43,644 bases of DNA, taken from positions 1-43,644 of the forward strand of contig ONFL01000017.1 in the NCBI GenBank assembly GCA_900317095.1, in the 5' to 3' direction. Under the pieces are notes generated by a model. The model saw only the letters and a program-made list of their open reading frames with translations, was not told where the DNA came from and did no database searches. The translations under genes were made by a program, and so were the position numbers. Shown piece by piece: positions 9,994 to 17,951 of the stretch. The stretch is from an uncultured Eubacteriales bacterium (GTDB taxonomy: Bacteria > Bacillota > Clostridia > Lachnospirales > Lachnospiraceae). The stretch's first letter is position 1. Each line of letters opens with the position of its first letter.

Positions 9994-11553
9994 TTGGAAT
10001 ATTATACACTGGATACCTATATAGAAGCGCTGCGCAGGGCCGGCCTGCTTTTGAAAGCAGATGCAGCCGGATGCGGCGCAGAGAAAGTAAAAGGACTCAC
10101 CTATGATTCCAGACAGGTGGAGGAGGGGACTCTTTTTATATGCAAGGGAGCAGCCTTTCGGGAGGAATATCTTAAGGCTACTGTGAAAAGCGGTGCGATG
10201 GCGTACGCGGCTGAAAAAGATTATGGACTGGAAGGATTTCCCTGTCTGATCACATCGGATATCCGCAAAGCCATGCCGCTGCTGGCGGACCGCTTTTTCT
10301 GCACTCCGCAGAATGATCTGACGATCACCGCCTTCGGAGGTACAAAGGGCAAGTCCACCTCCGCCTATTACATGAAGGCAGTTGTAGATGATTATATGAG
10401 AGCAGAGGGTAAGGCTGAGAGCGCGATCCTCTCTACCATCGATAATTATGATGGTGTTGTCCGCGAGGAATCTCACATGACGACACCTGAATCTGTGGAG
10501 CTGCACAGGCATTTCCGCAATGCCGTGGACAGCGGCATCAGCTGGCTGGAGATGGAGGTTTCAAGCCAGGCCCTCAAGTATGACAGGGTAGACGGCATCC
10601 GCTTTGACGCTGCTGTTTTCCTCAATATTTCCGAAGACCATATCAGTCCCAGCGAGCACAAGGATTTTGAGGATTACTTTACTTCCAAGATGAAGATGTT
10701 CGCGCAGACCGATAAGGCCATCGTTAACCTGGACAGTGATCTGACAGGCCGGATCCTGGAATACGCCAAGGCTTCCGGAAGCTGCCATACCTTCAGTCTT
10801 AAGGATCCGCAGGCAGATTTTTATGGCTATGATCTCAAAAAGACCCAGAAGGGTATTTCTTTCCGGGCCCGCTGCGCAGATTTTGATGAAGATTTTTCCA
10901 TCTCCATGCCGGGCATGTTCAATGTGGAAAATGCTATGGGTGTGATCGCAGCAGCCTATCTGCAGGGAATCCCCGTGGAATATATCCGCAGCGGACTGGC
11001 CCGCGCCAGATCCAGCGGACGTATGGAACTGTTTTCAAACAGGGATAAGAGTATTATCGCCATCGTGGATTATGCCCACAACAAGCTGAGCTTTGAGAAA
11101 ATATTTGACGCCGCCGCCAGGGAATATCCCGGCCGGAAGATCGTTTCCGTCTTCGGCTGCACCGGGGGCAAGGGCCTTGACCGGCGTCCCCTTATGGGCG
11201 CTGTCGCGGCACAGTACAGCTGCCGGGTATATCTGACGACAGACGATCCGGGACCGGAAGATCCCCTGGACATATGTGCCCAGGTAAAGCCGGTGATAGA
11301 GCAGTCCGGCTGCCCCTGCGAGATTATAGAAGACCGCGGTCTTGCCATACACAAGGCTGTTTTTGACTGTCATGAACCTACGCTTCTTCTGGTGCTTGGC
11401 AAGGGGAATGATTCGACCCAGAAGATCTGCGGAAAACTGGCACCCTACAAGACAGATGAATTTTATGTTAAACGCTATCTGGAGGAATATGATGAGGCTC
11501 CTTTTCATGCGGGCTGTTTTCACAGAGGCGCTTCAGACGGAGAGAAAAAATAA
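9994..11553 (+). CDS. MurE-like Mur ligase (UDP-MurNAc-peptide synthetase family)
   Basis: A 519-residue Mur ligase with all three domains: an N-terminal UDP-MurNAc-binding region (LTYDSRQVEEGTLFIC), an ATP-binding domain with a variant P-loop GTKGKST at 116-122, and a ligase domain containing VDYAHN. MurE family members add the third amino acid to UDP-MurNAc-L-Ala-D-Glu. The specificity motif, DNPR in meso-DAP enzymes, reads DDPG at 417-420. Loss of the arginine argues against meso-DAP and for lysine or another amine. It starts at TTG (9994) with AAAGGAG seven bases upstream. It may be a second MurE paralogue; the dcw-cluster copy would lie elsewhere. Its stop overlaps glmS by one base. Confidence 0.85.
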   Translation: MEYYTLDTYIEALRRAGLLLKADAAGCGAEKVKGLTYDSRQVEEGTLFICKGAAFREEYLKATVKSGAMAYAAEKDYGLEGFPCLITSDIRKAMPLLADRFFCTPQNDLTITAFGGTKGKSTSAYYMKAVVDDYMRAEGKAESAILSTIDNYDGVVREESHMTTPESVELHRHFRNAVDSGISWLEMEVSSQALKYDRVDGIRFDAAVFLNISEDHISPSEHKDFEDYFTSKMKMFAQTDKAIVNLDSDLTGRILEYAKASGSCHTFSLKDPQADFYGYDLKKTQKGISFRARCADFDEDFSISMPGMFNVENAMGVIAAAYLQGIPVEYIRSGLARARSSGRMELFSNRDKSIIAIVDYAHNKLSFEKIFDAAAREYPGRKIVSVFGCTGGKGLDRRPLMGAVAAQYSCRVYLTTDDPGPEDPLDICAQVKPVIEQSGCPCEIIEDRGLAIHKAVFDCHEPTLLLVLGKGNDSTQKICGKLAPYKTDEFYVKRYLEEYDEAPFHAGCFHRGASDGEKK

Positions 11554-13373
11554 TGTGTGGAATAGTTGGATATACAGCTAAGCAGGCAGTGGAGAAAAGA
11601 ATCCTGGATTCACTGGAGCTGCTGGAGTACAGAGGTTATGACAGCGCCGGTCTGGCCCTGTTCGATACAGATACGGAGCAGGTAGAGGTGCGCAAATGTG
11701 CCGGGAGAGTCAGCGACCTGAGAGATCTGTGCGGCCGGGAGGCGGTGCATGGGCTGTGCGGCATCGGACATACGCGCTGGGCTACCCATGGCGGTGTCAG
11801 CGACGAGAATGCCCATCCCCACCGTGTCGGCTGTGTGACGCTGGTTCATAACGGCATCATAGAAAATTTCGAGGAGATCAAGGATCACTATGGACTGGGA
11901 CAGTACCTTTTTTCCCAGACAGACACCGAGGTCGTTGCAGCCCTGATCAACAGCTTTTACAACGGGCATCCCCGGGAGACCATCCGCCGGGCCGTGCGCT
12001 GCCTGAAGGGAACATTTGCTCTGGTCATCATGTTTGACGATCATCCGGATGTCATCTACGCTGTCCGCAATGTCAGCCCCATCGTGGCTGCCTATATTCC
12101 CTCCGGTACCATGCTTGCATCGGACGTGGCGGCATTGGGCGGTCAGGCGGATCGTTATATCGTGGTTCCTGAATACACCATCGTTGAGCTGCACAAGAGC
12201 GCCATCCTCCTCTATGATGAAGCGGACAGACGGATAGAGCCGGAATATTATGATATAGACTGGGATACGACCAGAGACGGCAAGGGGAATTATCCCTTCT
12301 ATATGGAGAAGGAGATCATGGAGCAGCCGGACACGATCCGCCGCACCCTGGCCGGAAGGATAAAGGACGGACATATCAGCCTGGAAAAGGATGGTGTGCC
12401 GGACCAGCTGCTGGCGGACTGCCAGCGGATCTGCGTCGTAGCCTGCGGTACGGCCATGCATGTCGGCCAGCTGGGCAGTGAGCTTGTGCGCAAGATCCTC
12501 CACATGCACATGGATGTGGAATATGCATCCGAGTTCATGTATATGGATCCGGTCATAGATGAAAAGACGCTGGTGCTGGCCATCTCCCAGTCAGGAGAGA
12601 CCATAGATACACTGGAAGCTCTGAAATATGCCCGCCGGCTGGGCGCCAGGAGCATAGGCATCATCAATGTCCGCGGCTCTTCTATTGCGCGGGAAAGCGA
12701 CTATGTCATGTATACAGACGCTGGCCCGGAGATAGCGGTAGCCAGTACAAAGGCCTACACAAATCAGCTGGCGGCCTTCTATGCACTGATCGGACGGATG
12801 GCAGTGGTCCGCGGGATATTTGACCGGGAGCAGGAAAGAGAATACGCGGAAAATCTGCTGCAGGTGCCTGATAAGATCCAGCTTGTCCTGAACCGCCGGG
12901 CTGAGATCCACAAAATCGCCCGCTCTCTGCTGGAAGCCAAGGACGCCTTCATGATCGGCCGCGGCATGGATTATTCCATTCTGCTGGAGGGAGCGCTCAA
13001 ACTCAAGGAGGTCTCCTATATTCACACGGAAGCTTATGCTTCCGGAGAACTGAAGCATGGCACCATTGCTCTGATCACGCAGGAAACTCCCGTCATCGCC
13101 GCCGTCACCCAGGACGACCTGCGCGACAAGGAGCTTTCAAATATCCGTGAGGTGCAGTCCAGAGGAGCCAGTGTGACTCTGCTGCTGCGGGAAGATATCG
13201 CTGCGGACGGGATAGACTGTGATTATATCTTCCAGCTGCCCCAGATGCCGTCCCTGTTTATGGGCTTTCCGGCATCCGCTGCCTTGCAGCTGCTGGCATA
13301 TTATGTTTCCTCCGACCGCGGCCTGGATGTGGATAAACCCAGGAACCTGGCCAAGGTTGTAACCGTGGAATAA
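11553..13373 (+). CDS. glmS: Glutamine--fructose-6-phosphate aminotransferase (isomerizing)
   Basis: This enzyme makes glucosamine-6-phosphate from fructose-6-phosphate and glutamine, the entry to amino-sugar and peptidoglycan synthesis. The 606 residues contain the N-terminal Ntn glutaminase domain with nucleophile C2 (MCGIVGY), the motifs GHTRWATHG and NAHPH, and two SIS sugar-isomerase domains (ACGTAMHVG, then ISQSGETIDT). The end DVDKPRNLAKVVTVE is canonical. The ATG overlaps the preceding stop (TAATG), so there is no leader space for a glmS ribozyme. This links glmS directly to the upstream cell-wall cassette. A hairpin terminator follows. Confidence 0.98.
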   Translation: MCGIVGYTAKQAVEKRILDSLELLEYRGYDSAGLALFDTDTEQVEVRKCAGRVSDLRDLCGREAVHGLCGIGHTRWATHGGVSDENAHPHRVGCVTLVHNGIIENFEEIKDHYGLGQYLFSQTDTEVVAALINSFYNGHPRETIRRAVRCLKGTFALVIMFDDHPDVIYAVRNVSPIVAAYIPSGTMLASDVAALGGQADRYIVVPEYTIVELHKSAILLYDEADRRIEPEYYDIDWDTTRDGKGNYPFYMEKEIMEQPDTIRRTLAGRIKDGHISLEKDGVPDQLLADCQRICVVACGTAMHVGQLGSELVRKILHMHMDVEYASEFMYMDPVIDEKTLVLAISQSGETIDTLEALKYARRLGARSIGIINVRGSSIARESDYVMYTDAGPEIAVASTKAYTNQLAAFYALIGRMAVVRGIFDREQEREYAENLLQVPDKIQLVLNRRAEIHKIARSLLEAKDAFMIGRGMDYSILLEGALKLKEVSYIHTEAYASGELKHGTIALITQETPVIAAVTQDDLRDKELSNIREVQSRGASVTLLLREDIAADGIDCDYIFQLPQMPSLFMGFPASAALQLLAYYVSSDRGLDVDKPRNLAKVVTVE

Positions 13374-13390
13374 GAACCTAAAGGTAAAAG

Positions 13391-13424
13391 GACCGCCTCC
13401 GGGACAGCCGGAGGCGGTCTTTCT
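13391..13424 (+). terminator. Strong terminator after glmS, possibly bidirectional
   Basis: A perfect 12-base-pair GC-rich stem (GACCGCCTCCGG at 13391-13402 with its complement at 13408-13419) and a five-base loop are followed by TTTCT. On the minus strand the hairpin is followed by CTTTTACCTTTA, so it could also stop aroA transcripts coming from the right. Confidence 0.92.
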
Positions 13425-13456
13425 GTATATTACCAGGCAGTATCTTTTCCTTCAGG

Positions 13457-14764
13457 TCAGCCTTCCCCGCCGGTGATCCGGGAAAGAATGGTGAAATAGT
13501 CTTCAAATGTCTTGCGGCAGCATAAGGGGTTCTCTATCACTATGCCGGGCGCGCGCAGGCCGGGCAGGGAAAAGGCCATGGCAACCCGGTGGTCGTCGTA
13601 TGTGCGGATGCGGGCGGGAGAGGGACTGCCGGGGAAGATGGTGATCTCATCCTCGGCTGCCTGCTCTGTGCGGATGCCCATCAGAGCCAGGTTGGAGACA
13701 ATGGCATGAATGCGGTCGCATTCCTGCAGCCGGATGTGGCCGATGCCGCGGATGGTGGTCGGCGTATCCGCAAAGGGCGCTATAGCCGCCAGGGTCAGGG
13801 CCTGGTCGGAGAATGCGGAAAGATCAGCGCTCGCGAGGCCTTTAAGCTTTCCGTCTGCCGGCCCTTTGACCACGATGCCCTGCGGATCCTGCCGGCAGCT
13901 GCAGCCCATGTCTCTCAGGCAGCCCAGAAAGGCCAGGTCTCCCTGCATGGAAGTGGAAAAGACGCCGGGAACCTGGATCTCGCCTCCGGAGAGGGCCGCC
14001 ATGCTGTAGAAATAGGCAGCAGCGGACAGGTCGGGCTCAATGGCGTAGGAGGAAGCCCCGGCGCGCGCATTTCCCGGTATCCGGAATGTCCGCCGGCCCA
14101 GCTGCTCCACATGGATGCCGAACTGCTCCATCATTTTCAGAGTCATGAGAATGTAGGAAAAACCATGGCTGCCCTGTACGTCAATGGTGAAATCGTGATC
14201 CAGCAGGACGGCGGACATGAGCAGGGCAGACAGGAACTGGCTGCTCTGGCCGATGTCTATGCTGATTCGGGAGGCGCTGATGCCGCTGGAATGAATGGTA
14301 AAGGGGAAAAAGCCCGGCTTTTCCTCATAGCTGATGGTGCAGCCCAGCCGGGTCAGGCTCTCCAGCAGCGGGGCCATGGGCCTTTTCTTCATCTGCTCGG
14401 ATGCTGTCAGATGCCAGGTGCCGGGCGCCAGTCCCAGCATGGCGGTGAGGAAACGGGCAGCCGTGCCGGCGCTGCCCACATCAATGAAAGCGGACTGCCG
14501 GGGCAGTTTTCCGCCGCAGCCGCGGATGACGATCCTGCGGGTCTGTTCATCCGCCGTAAGTTCAAAGCCCAGATCCTTCAGGCACTGGATAAAATGGCGG
14601 GAATCATCGCTGAAAAGAACGTCTGTCAAAGTAACTGTTCCCGGGCAGAGAGCTGCAAGAAGCAGGGCCCGGTTTGTGATGCTCTTGGAACCGGGGACCC
14701 GGGCCTGCAGATGGAAATTATTATCGGGTTTTAAAAATATCGGCTTTACTTTGTATGTATCCAT
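13457..14764 (-). CDS. aroA: 3-phosphoshikimate 1-carboxyvinyltransferase (EPSP synthase)
   Basis: This is the sixth step of the shikimate pathway, joining phosphoenolpyruvate to shikimate-3-phosphate in the cytoplasm. The 435-residue protein shows the PEP/S3P-binding GSKSITNRA at 25-33, SAGTAARFL near 97-105, RPMAPL near 128 and the C-terminal YDDHRVAMA. These agree with the typical two-domain enzyme. The glyphosate-site segment reads GSAGTAARFLTA, which resembles neither obvious tolerant class enough to call. AGGAGG eight bases upstream supports the start. It is a stand-alone gene here, convergent with glmS and divergent from mntP, not in a full aro operon. Confidence 0.97.
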   Translation of the reverse strand: MDTYKVKPIFLKPDNNFHLQARVPGSKSITNRALLLAALCPGTVTLTDVLFSDDSRHFIQCLKDLGFELTADEQTRRIVIRGCGGKLPRQSAFIDVGSAGTAARFLTAMLGLAPGTWHLTASEQMKKRPMAPLLESLTRLGCTISYEEKPGFFPFTIHSSGISASRISIDIGQSSQFLSALLMSAVLLDHDFTIDVQGSHGFSYILMTLKMMEQFGIHVEQLGRRTFRIPGNARAGASSYAIEPDLSAAAYFYSMAALSGGEIQVPGVFSTSMQGDLAFLGCLRDMGCSCRQDPQGIVVKGPADGKLKGLASADLSAFSDQALTLAAIAPFADTPTTIRGIGHIRLQECDRIHAIVSNLALMGIRTEQAAEDEITIFPGSPSPARIRTYDDHRVAMAFSLPGLRAPGIVIENPLCCRKTFEDYFTILSRITGGEG

Positions 14765-14806
14765 AACAGAGACCTCCTGGATAAGACGAGTACTCCTTTA
14801 TCTGCC

Positions 14807-14815
14807 ATTATAGCA
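14807..14815 (-). promoter_or_regulatory. Extended -10 promoter element for aroA
   Basis: On the minus strand the sequence reads TGCTATAAT, a consensus extended -10 box about 43 bases before the aroA start. A -35 match (TGATAA at 14830-14835) is weak, as expected for extended -10 promoters. It is back to back with the mntP promoter. Confidence 0.65.
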
Positions 14816-14839
14816 TGGAAAATGATTCTTTATCAGCTG

Positions 14840-14868
14840 TTGTTATTTTTATGCGAGGCGGGTATAAT
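14840..14868 (+). promoter_or_regulatory. Promoter for mntP
   Basis: TTGTTA at 14840-14845 and TATAAT at 14863-14868 are separated by 17 bases, close to sigma-A consensus. Transcription would start near 14875, leaving only about 30 bases of leader before the mntP start and no room for a manganese riboswitch. Confidence 0.8.
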
Positions 14869-14905
14869 CGTAAAAGTATTGATAAATATTATCGGGAGGA
14901 AAAGA

Positions 14906-15463
14906 ATGTCTGTTCTGGAGATTTTCTTGATCGGGATAGGCCTTTCTATGGATGCTTTCGCCGTGTCCATCTGCAAGGGACTGGCCATGAAGAAGGCGGG
15001 GATCCGCCAGATGCTTATCGTCGGTGCCTGGTTCGGCGGTTTTCAGGCTTTGATGCCTCTGCTGGGCTATCTGCTGGGATCCACCTTCGCCCGCTATATC
15101 ACAAAGATTGACCACTGGGTGGCTTTCATCCTTCTGACGCTGATCGGACTCAACATGATCCGGGAATCCCGCAGCAAAGAAGAAAAAGAGGACGCTTCGC
15201 TGCGCCCCCTGGAAATGCTGCTGCTGGCCATTGCCACCAGCATAGACGCCCTGGCCGTGGGAATCACATTTTCCTTCACGGATATACAGATCATCCCCGC
15301 CGTACTGCTGATCGGCGCCACGACCTTCGCCCTTTCCGCTGCCGGCGTGAAGGTCGGCAATGTTTTCGGGATGCGCTATCATTCCATTTCCCAGGTTGCA
15401 GGCGGTGTCATCCTCATCCTTATCGGAACCCGGATCCTGCTCCGTGATCTGGGTGTCATCTGA
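14906..15463 (+). CDS. mntP: Manganese efflux pump MntP
   Basis: A small membrane exporter that protects the cell from excess Mn(II). The 185-residue product has six hydrophobic segments arranged as two three-helix repeats. Each repeat carries the hallmark aspartates: GLSMDAFAVSICKG near residues 11-24 and ATSIDALAVGITFS near 112-125. The start at 14906 was chosen because it has GGGAGGA six bases upstream. A longer in-frame ATG at 14822 lies before the promoter and would add an atypical 28-residue extension. The gene ends four bases before the convergent yitT-family stop. Confidence 0.93.
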   Translation: MSVLEIFLIGIGLSMDAFAVSICKGLAMKKAGIRQMLIVGAWFGGFQALMPLLGYLLGSTFARYITKIDHWVAFILLTLIGLNMIRESRSKEEKEDASLRPLEMLLLAIATSIDALAVGITFSFTDIQIIPAVLLIGATTFALSAAGVKVGNVFGMRYHSISQVAGGVILILIGTRILLRDLGVI

Positions 15464-15467
15464 TAAT

Positions 15468-16403
15468 TTACGGCTCTGTCCGGCCGGGCTGCGCCTGTTC
15501 CTGCCGTGCGGCGGTACTCTTTCCGGGCGGCGTCTGCCGGTAGACCTTTTTCAGGGAAAAACCTCTGCCGCTGACCTCACGCATCTCACTGACGGTGATA
15601 AATGCGCTGGGGTCTATTTTTTTAACGATATTCTGCAGGCGGAAGAGCTGGCGGGGAGATACGATGGTCTGGACGGCCCAGAGTTCCTCCCCGCTTAAGC
15701 CTCCGCGGATTTTATAAAGAGTGGCTCCGCGGTCCAGGTCTGATAAAATGGCCTGATTGATCTCTTCATATTTAGGACTGACTATGTGCAGGGCGACCTG
15801 CTCCTTTCCTCCTGCCAGGACCTTGTTGAGAACCAGGGTGTATACCATCACGAGAAGCAGACCGTAGAGAATGCGGTCCACGTCAGCATAGAAGAATTGC
15901 AGCAGAATGATCACCATATCGGAAATATTGATTATTGCGGATACCGACAGGCCGAACCAGCGGTTGAGCAGCAGGGCCGGGATGTCCATGCCTCCGGTAG
16001 AGGCGCCGGTCTGGATCACGATACCAAGCCCCCCTCCTATACAGATACCGCCGAAGATGGTGGAAAGGAGCAGATCCTGCGTCAGAGGTCCCGCCGCGGC
16101 GCTGATCAGCTGCAGAAGAGCCAGAAAGGTCGGATATTCAAAGGTAGACAGCGCCGTGGTAAGGGCGAATTCCTTCCCCAGGACTTTGCTGCCGGCCAGG
16201 AACATGGCGATGTTGAATATATAGACGAAGACCGTGATGGGGATACCCAGGGCATGGTTCAGGAACAGAGCCAGTCCGGTGGTGCCGCCTGTCAGCAGAT
16301 TTCCCGGCAGGATAAAAAAGACCACGCCGAATGTGTAAAGGAAATTCCCGGCGGATACGATCAGGAAATTTTTCAGTGTCTGTCTTGTAAACAAATGATG
16401 CAT
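15468..16403 (-). CDS. YitT family membrane protein with DUF2179 domain
   Basis: A 311-residue protein with five or so membrane helices in the first 210 residues (LIVSAGNFLYTFGVVFFILP, GGICIGGGLGIVIQTGASTGGMDI) and a soluble C-terminal DUF2179 domain (VSPKYEEINQAIL to FITVSEMREVSGRGF). The YitT family is widespread in Firmicutes and its transport substrate is not established. The tail after about 285 is a basic, Pro/Gln-rich extension. AGGAG eight bases upstream supports the start. It is monocistronic in this window, convergent with mntP and divergent from the phosphatase gene. Confidence 0.9.
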   Translation of the reverse strand: MHHLFTRQTLKNFLIVSAGNFLYTFGVVFFILPGNLLTGGTTGLALFLNHALGIPITVFVYIFNIAMFLAGSKVLGKEFALTTALSTFEYPTFLALLQLISAAAGPLTQDLLLSTIFGGICIGGGLGIVIQTGASTGGMDIPALLLNRWFGLSVSAIINISDMVIILLQFFYADVDRILYGLLLVMVYTLVLNKVLAGGKEQVALHIVSPKYEEINQAILSDLDRGATLYKIRGGLSGEELWAVQTIVSPRQLFRLQNIVKKIDPSAFITVSEMREVSGRGFSLKKVYRQTPPGKSTAARQEQAQPGRTEP

Positions 16404-16686
16404 ATGATCAGCTCCTTTTATGAGATCGCAGCAGAAGCAGGGATGCTGTACCCTAATAAAGCAATAAAGGGAAGATGAACGATTTCATCTTCCCTTATGT
16501 ATGCTTCTTTTGCTATAATTGGATGTAAATAAGTCAGCGTGCAGCTCATGCAGCAGGCAGCTCCTTTGCTGATGTCTGGATTTATCTGTCCTTTTGCCGG
16601 CAGATACAGCTATTTTAGTATAAATGCAGAAAAATGTAAAGGGAGCGGTCTGCCGGGCTGTCCGCGGCAGGAGTATGAGATCAGTT
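16404..16686. other. Divergent intergenic region between yitT and phosphatase genes
   Basis: This 283-base stretch holds the perfect inverted repeat, a TATAAT at 16514-16519 on the plus strand with no good -35 box, and an AT-rich TAGTATAAATG near 16615-16625 that may be the -10 of the phosphatase promoter. No convincing small gene was seen. Open frames crossing it lack ribosome sites. Confidence 0.5.
16467..16496. repeat. Perfect 12-bp inverted repeat in the yitT-gph divergent region
   Basis: AAGGGAAGATGA at 16467-16478 is exactly complementary to 16485-16496 with a six-base loop. It lies between two divergent genes, where a terminator for either is not expected. On the minus strand it is followed by TTATTGCTTTATT, partly T-rich. 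It could be a terminator for an unseen small transcript or a large operator. Confidence 0.7.
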
Positions 16687-17388
16687 ATGAGAACGATATA
16701 TGTACTTTTTGACCTTGACGGAACATTGCTGGATACCCTGGATGATCTGTGGGCGGCAGTCAACGCGGCCCTGCGCCATGGCGGCTGTCCGCAGATATCC
16801 CGCGCCCAGGTCCGGCGCTTCCTTGGAAATGGAGCCGTTCAGCTTATGCGCCGATCCGTTCCCGGAGGGGAAAGCCATCCGGGTTTTCAGGATATGCTTG
16901 CTTATTTTAAGCAGTATTATGCTGCTCACTGCGAGGAAAAGACAGCCCCTTTTCCGGGAATGGACGAGGCACTGGACCGCCTGCGGGCCATGGGCTGCAG
17001 GACTGCCATTATATCCAATAAATTTGACGCGGCAGTGAAAAAGCTGGCAGACAGCTGCTTTCCCGGCCGGACAGATCTGGCAGTCGGTGAGAATGAAGCA
17101 GCCGGCATCCGGCGCAAACCGGCACCGGATATGGTGCTTTCTGCCATGAAGCAGCTGGGCGCTGACCCCGGAGATTCCATTTACATCGGGGATTCAGAGG
17201 TGGACGCCGAGACGGCTGCTGCTGCCGGTCTGCCCTGCATTCTGGTAAGCTGGGGCTTTCGGGACCGGCCGGAGCTGGAGCGGCTGCATCCGCTCTTTAT
17301 GGCTGATCGGCCGGATCAGCTGCCGGATCTGATCCGGGAATTTGCGGCGGCCTCTGCGCCGGAGAAAGGCGGATCTGCATATGACTGA
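16687..17388 (+). CDS. HAD-superfamily hydrolase, phosphoglycolate-phosphatase-like
   Basis: A cytoplasmic phosphatase of HAD subfamily I with a helical cap. Motif I is FDLDGTLLD near residues 8-16, motif II is the serine in IISNKFD, and motif III/IV covers KPAPD and IGDSEVDAETA. This matches Gph/PpaX-type enzymes, which hydrolyse phosphoglycolate or pyrophosphate; the exact substrate is not readable. The start is uncertain. The ATG at 16687 gives the canonical short N-terminus, with AGGAG 13 bases upstream; alternatives are 16675 and 16624. It overlaps cobO by eight bases. Confidence 0.85.
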   Translation: MRTIYVLFDLDGTLLDTLDDLWAAVNAALRHGGCPQISRAQVRRFLGNGAVQLMRRSVPGGESHPGFQDMLAYFKQYYAAHCEEKTAPFPGMDEALDRLRAMGCRTAIISNKFDAAVKKLADSCFPGRTDLAVGENEAAGIRRKPAPDMVLSAMKQLGADPGDSIYIGDSEVDAETAAAAGLPCILVSWGFRDRPELERLHPLFMADRPDQLPDLIREFAAASAPEKGGSAYD

Positions 17389-17902
17389 AGGAAAGATCCA
17401 TATTTACATGGGAGAAGGCAAGGGCAAGACAACCGCGGCAGTCGGCCTGGCTCTGCGCTTCGCAGGCAGCGGCGGTCAGGTGCTTTTCACTCAGTTTTTG
17501 AAAAATCCGGATTCCGGGGAGATTAAGGTCCTGCAGGATACTGCCGGCATCACATTTCTGCCCGGTCCTCCGATCAGCGGTTTTACCTGGAATATGACGG
17601 AGTCAGAACTGGGAGCTCTTTGCAGGTCCTACAGGGATTATCTGCAGGCCATCCGCCGGCAGGCAGGACATGCCGGCCTGCTGGTTATGGATGAAGCGCT
17701 GGCGGCACTGCAGACCGGTCTGATTCAGGAGAAGATACTGCTGGACCTGCTGGATGACCTGAAGAAGGACACGGAGATCGTGCTGACAGGGCGCAGGCCT
17801 TCGCCCGCCCTGCTGGAGAGGGCGGACTACATAACCGAGATGGTCAAGATCCGCCATCCCTATGATCAGGGTCTGCCTGCCCGCAGAGGGATAGAATATT
17901 AA
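17381..17902 (+). CDS. cobO: Cob(I)alamin adenosyltransferase, CobO/BtuR family
   Basis: This enzyme transfers adenosyl from ATP to corrinoid cobalt, making coenzyme B12 or its precursor. The 173-residue protein shows the P-loop GEGKGKTTAAVG near 10-21, the segment VLFTQFLKN, the metal-binding LLVMDEALAA, and the C-terminal RHPYDQGLPARRGIEY typical of the CobO class. The start at 17381 was chosen because it begins just before the family N-terminus; an upstream in-frame ATG at 17342 lies inside the phosphatase gene. No cobalamin riboswitch or other cob genes are next to it, so it may serve salvage of corrinoids. Confidence 0.93.
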   Translation: MTEGKIHIYMGEGKGKTTAAVGLALRFAGSGGQVLFTQFLKNPDSGEIKVLQDTAGITFLPGPPISGFTWNMTESELGALCRSYRDYLQAIRRQAGHAGLLVMDEALAALQTGLIQEKILLDLLDDLKKDTEIVLTGRRPSPALLERADYITEMVKIRHPYDQGLPARRGIEY

Positions 17903-17951
17903 GTGACAAAAAAGCAGAATGACATAGAGAAAATCAGGAGGATAAAGAACA

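Noticed and set aside
13589..14734. Plus-strand open frame of 381 codons opposite aroA
   Set aside because: Antisense shadow of aroA with a low-complexity G/A/Q/D composition and no family features.
14822..14905. Longer N-terminus for MntP
   Set aside because: The ATG at 14822 is upstream of the -35/-10 pair (14840-14868) and has no ribosome site; 14906 has a good one and gives the family start.
14869..14905. yybP-ykoY manganese riboswitch before mntP
   Set aside because: The leader from the clear promoter is only about 30 bases, too short for this riboswitch.
15786..16478. Plus-strand 230-codon frame opposite the yitT-family gene
   Set aside because: Antisense to a gene with clear membrane and DUF2179 features; composition is a shadow.
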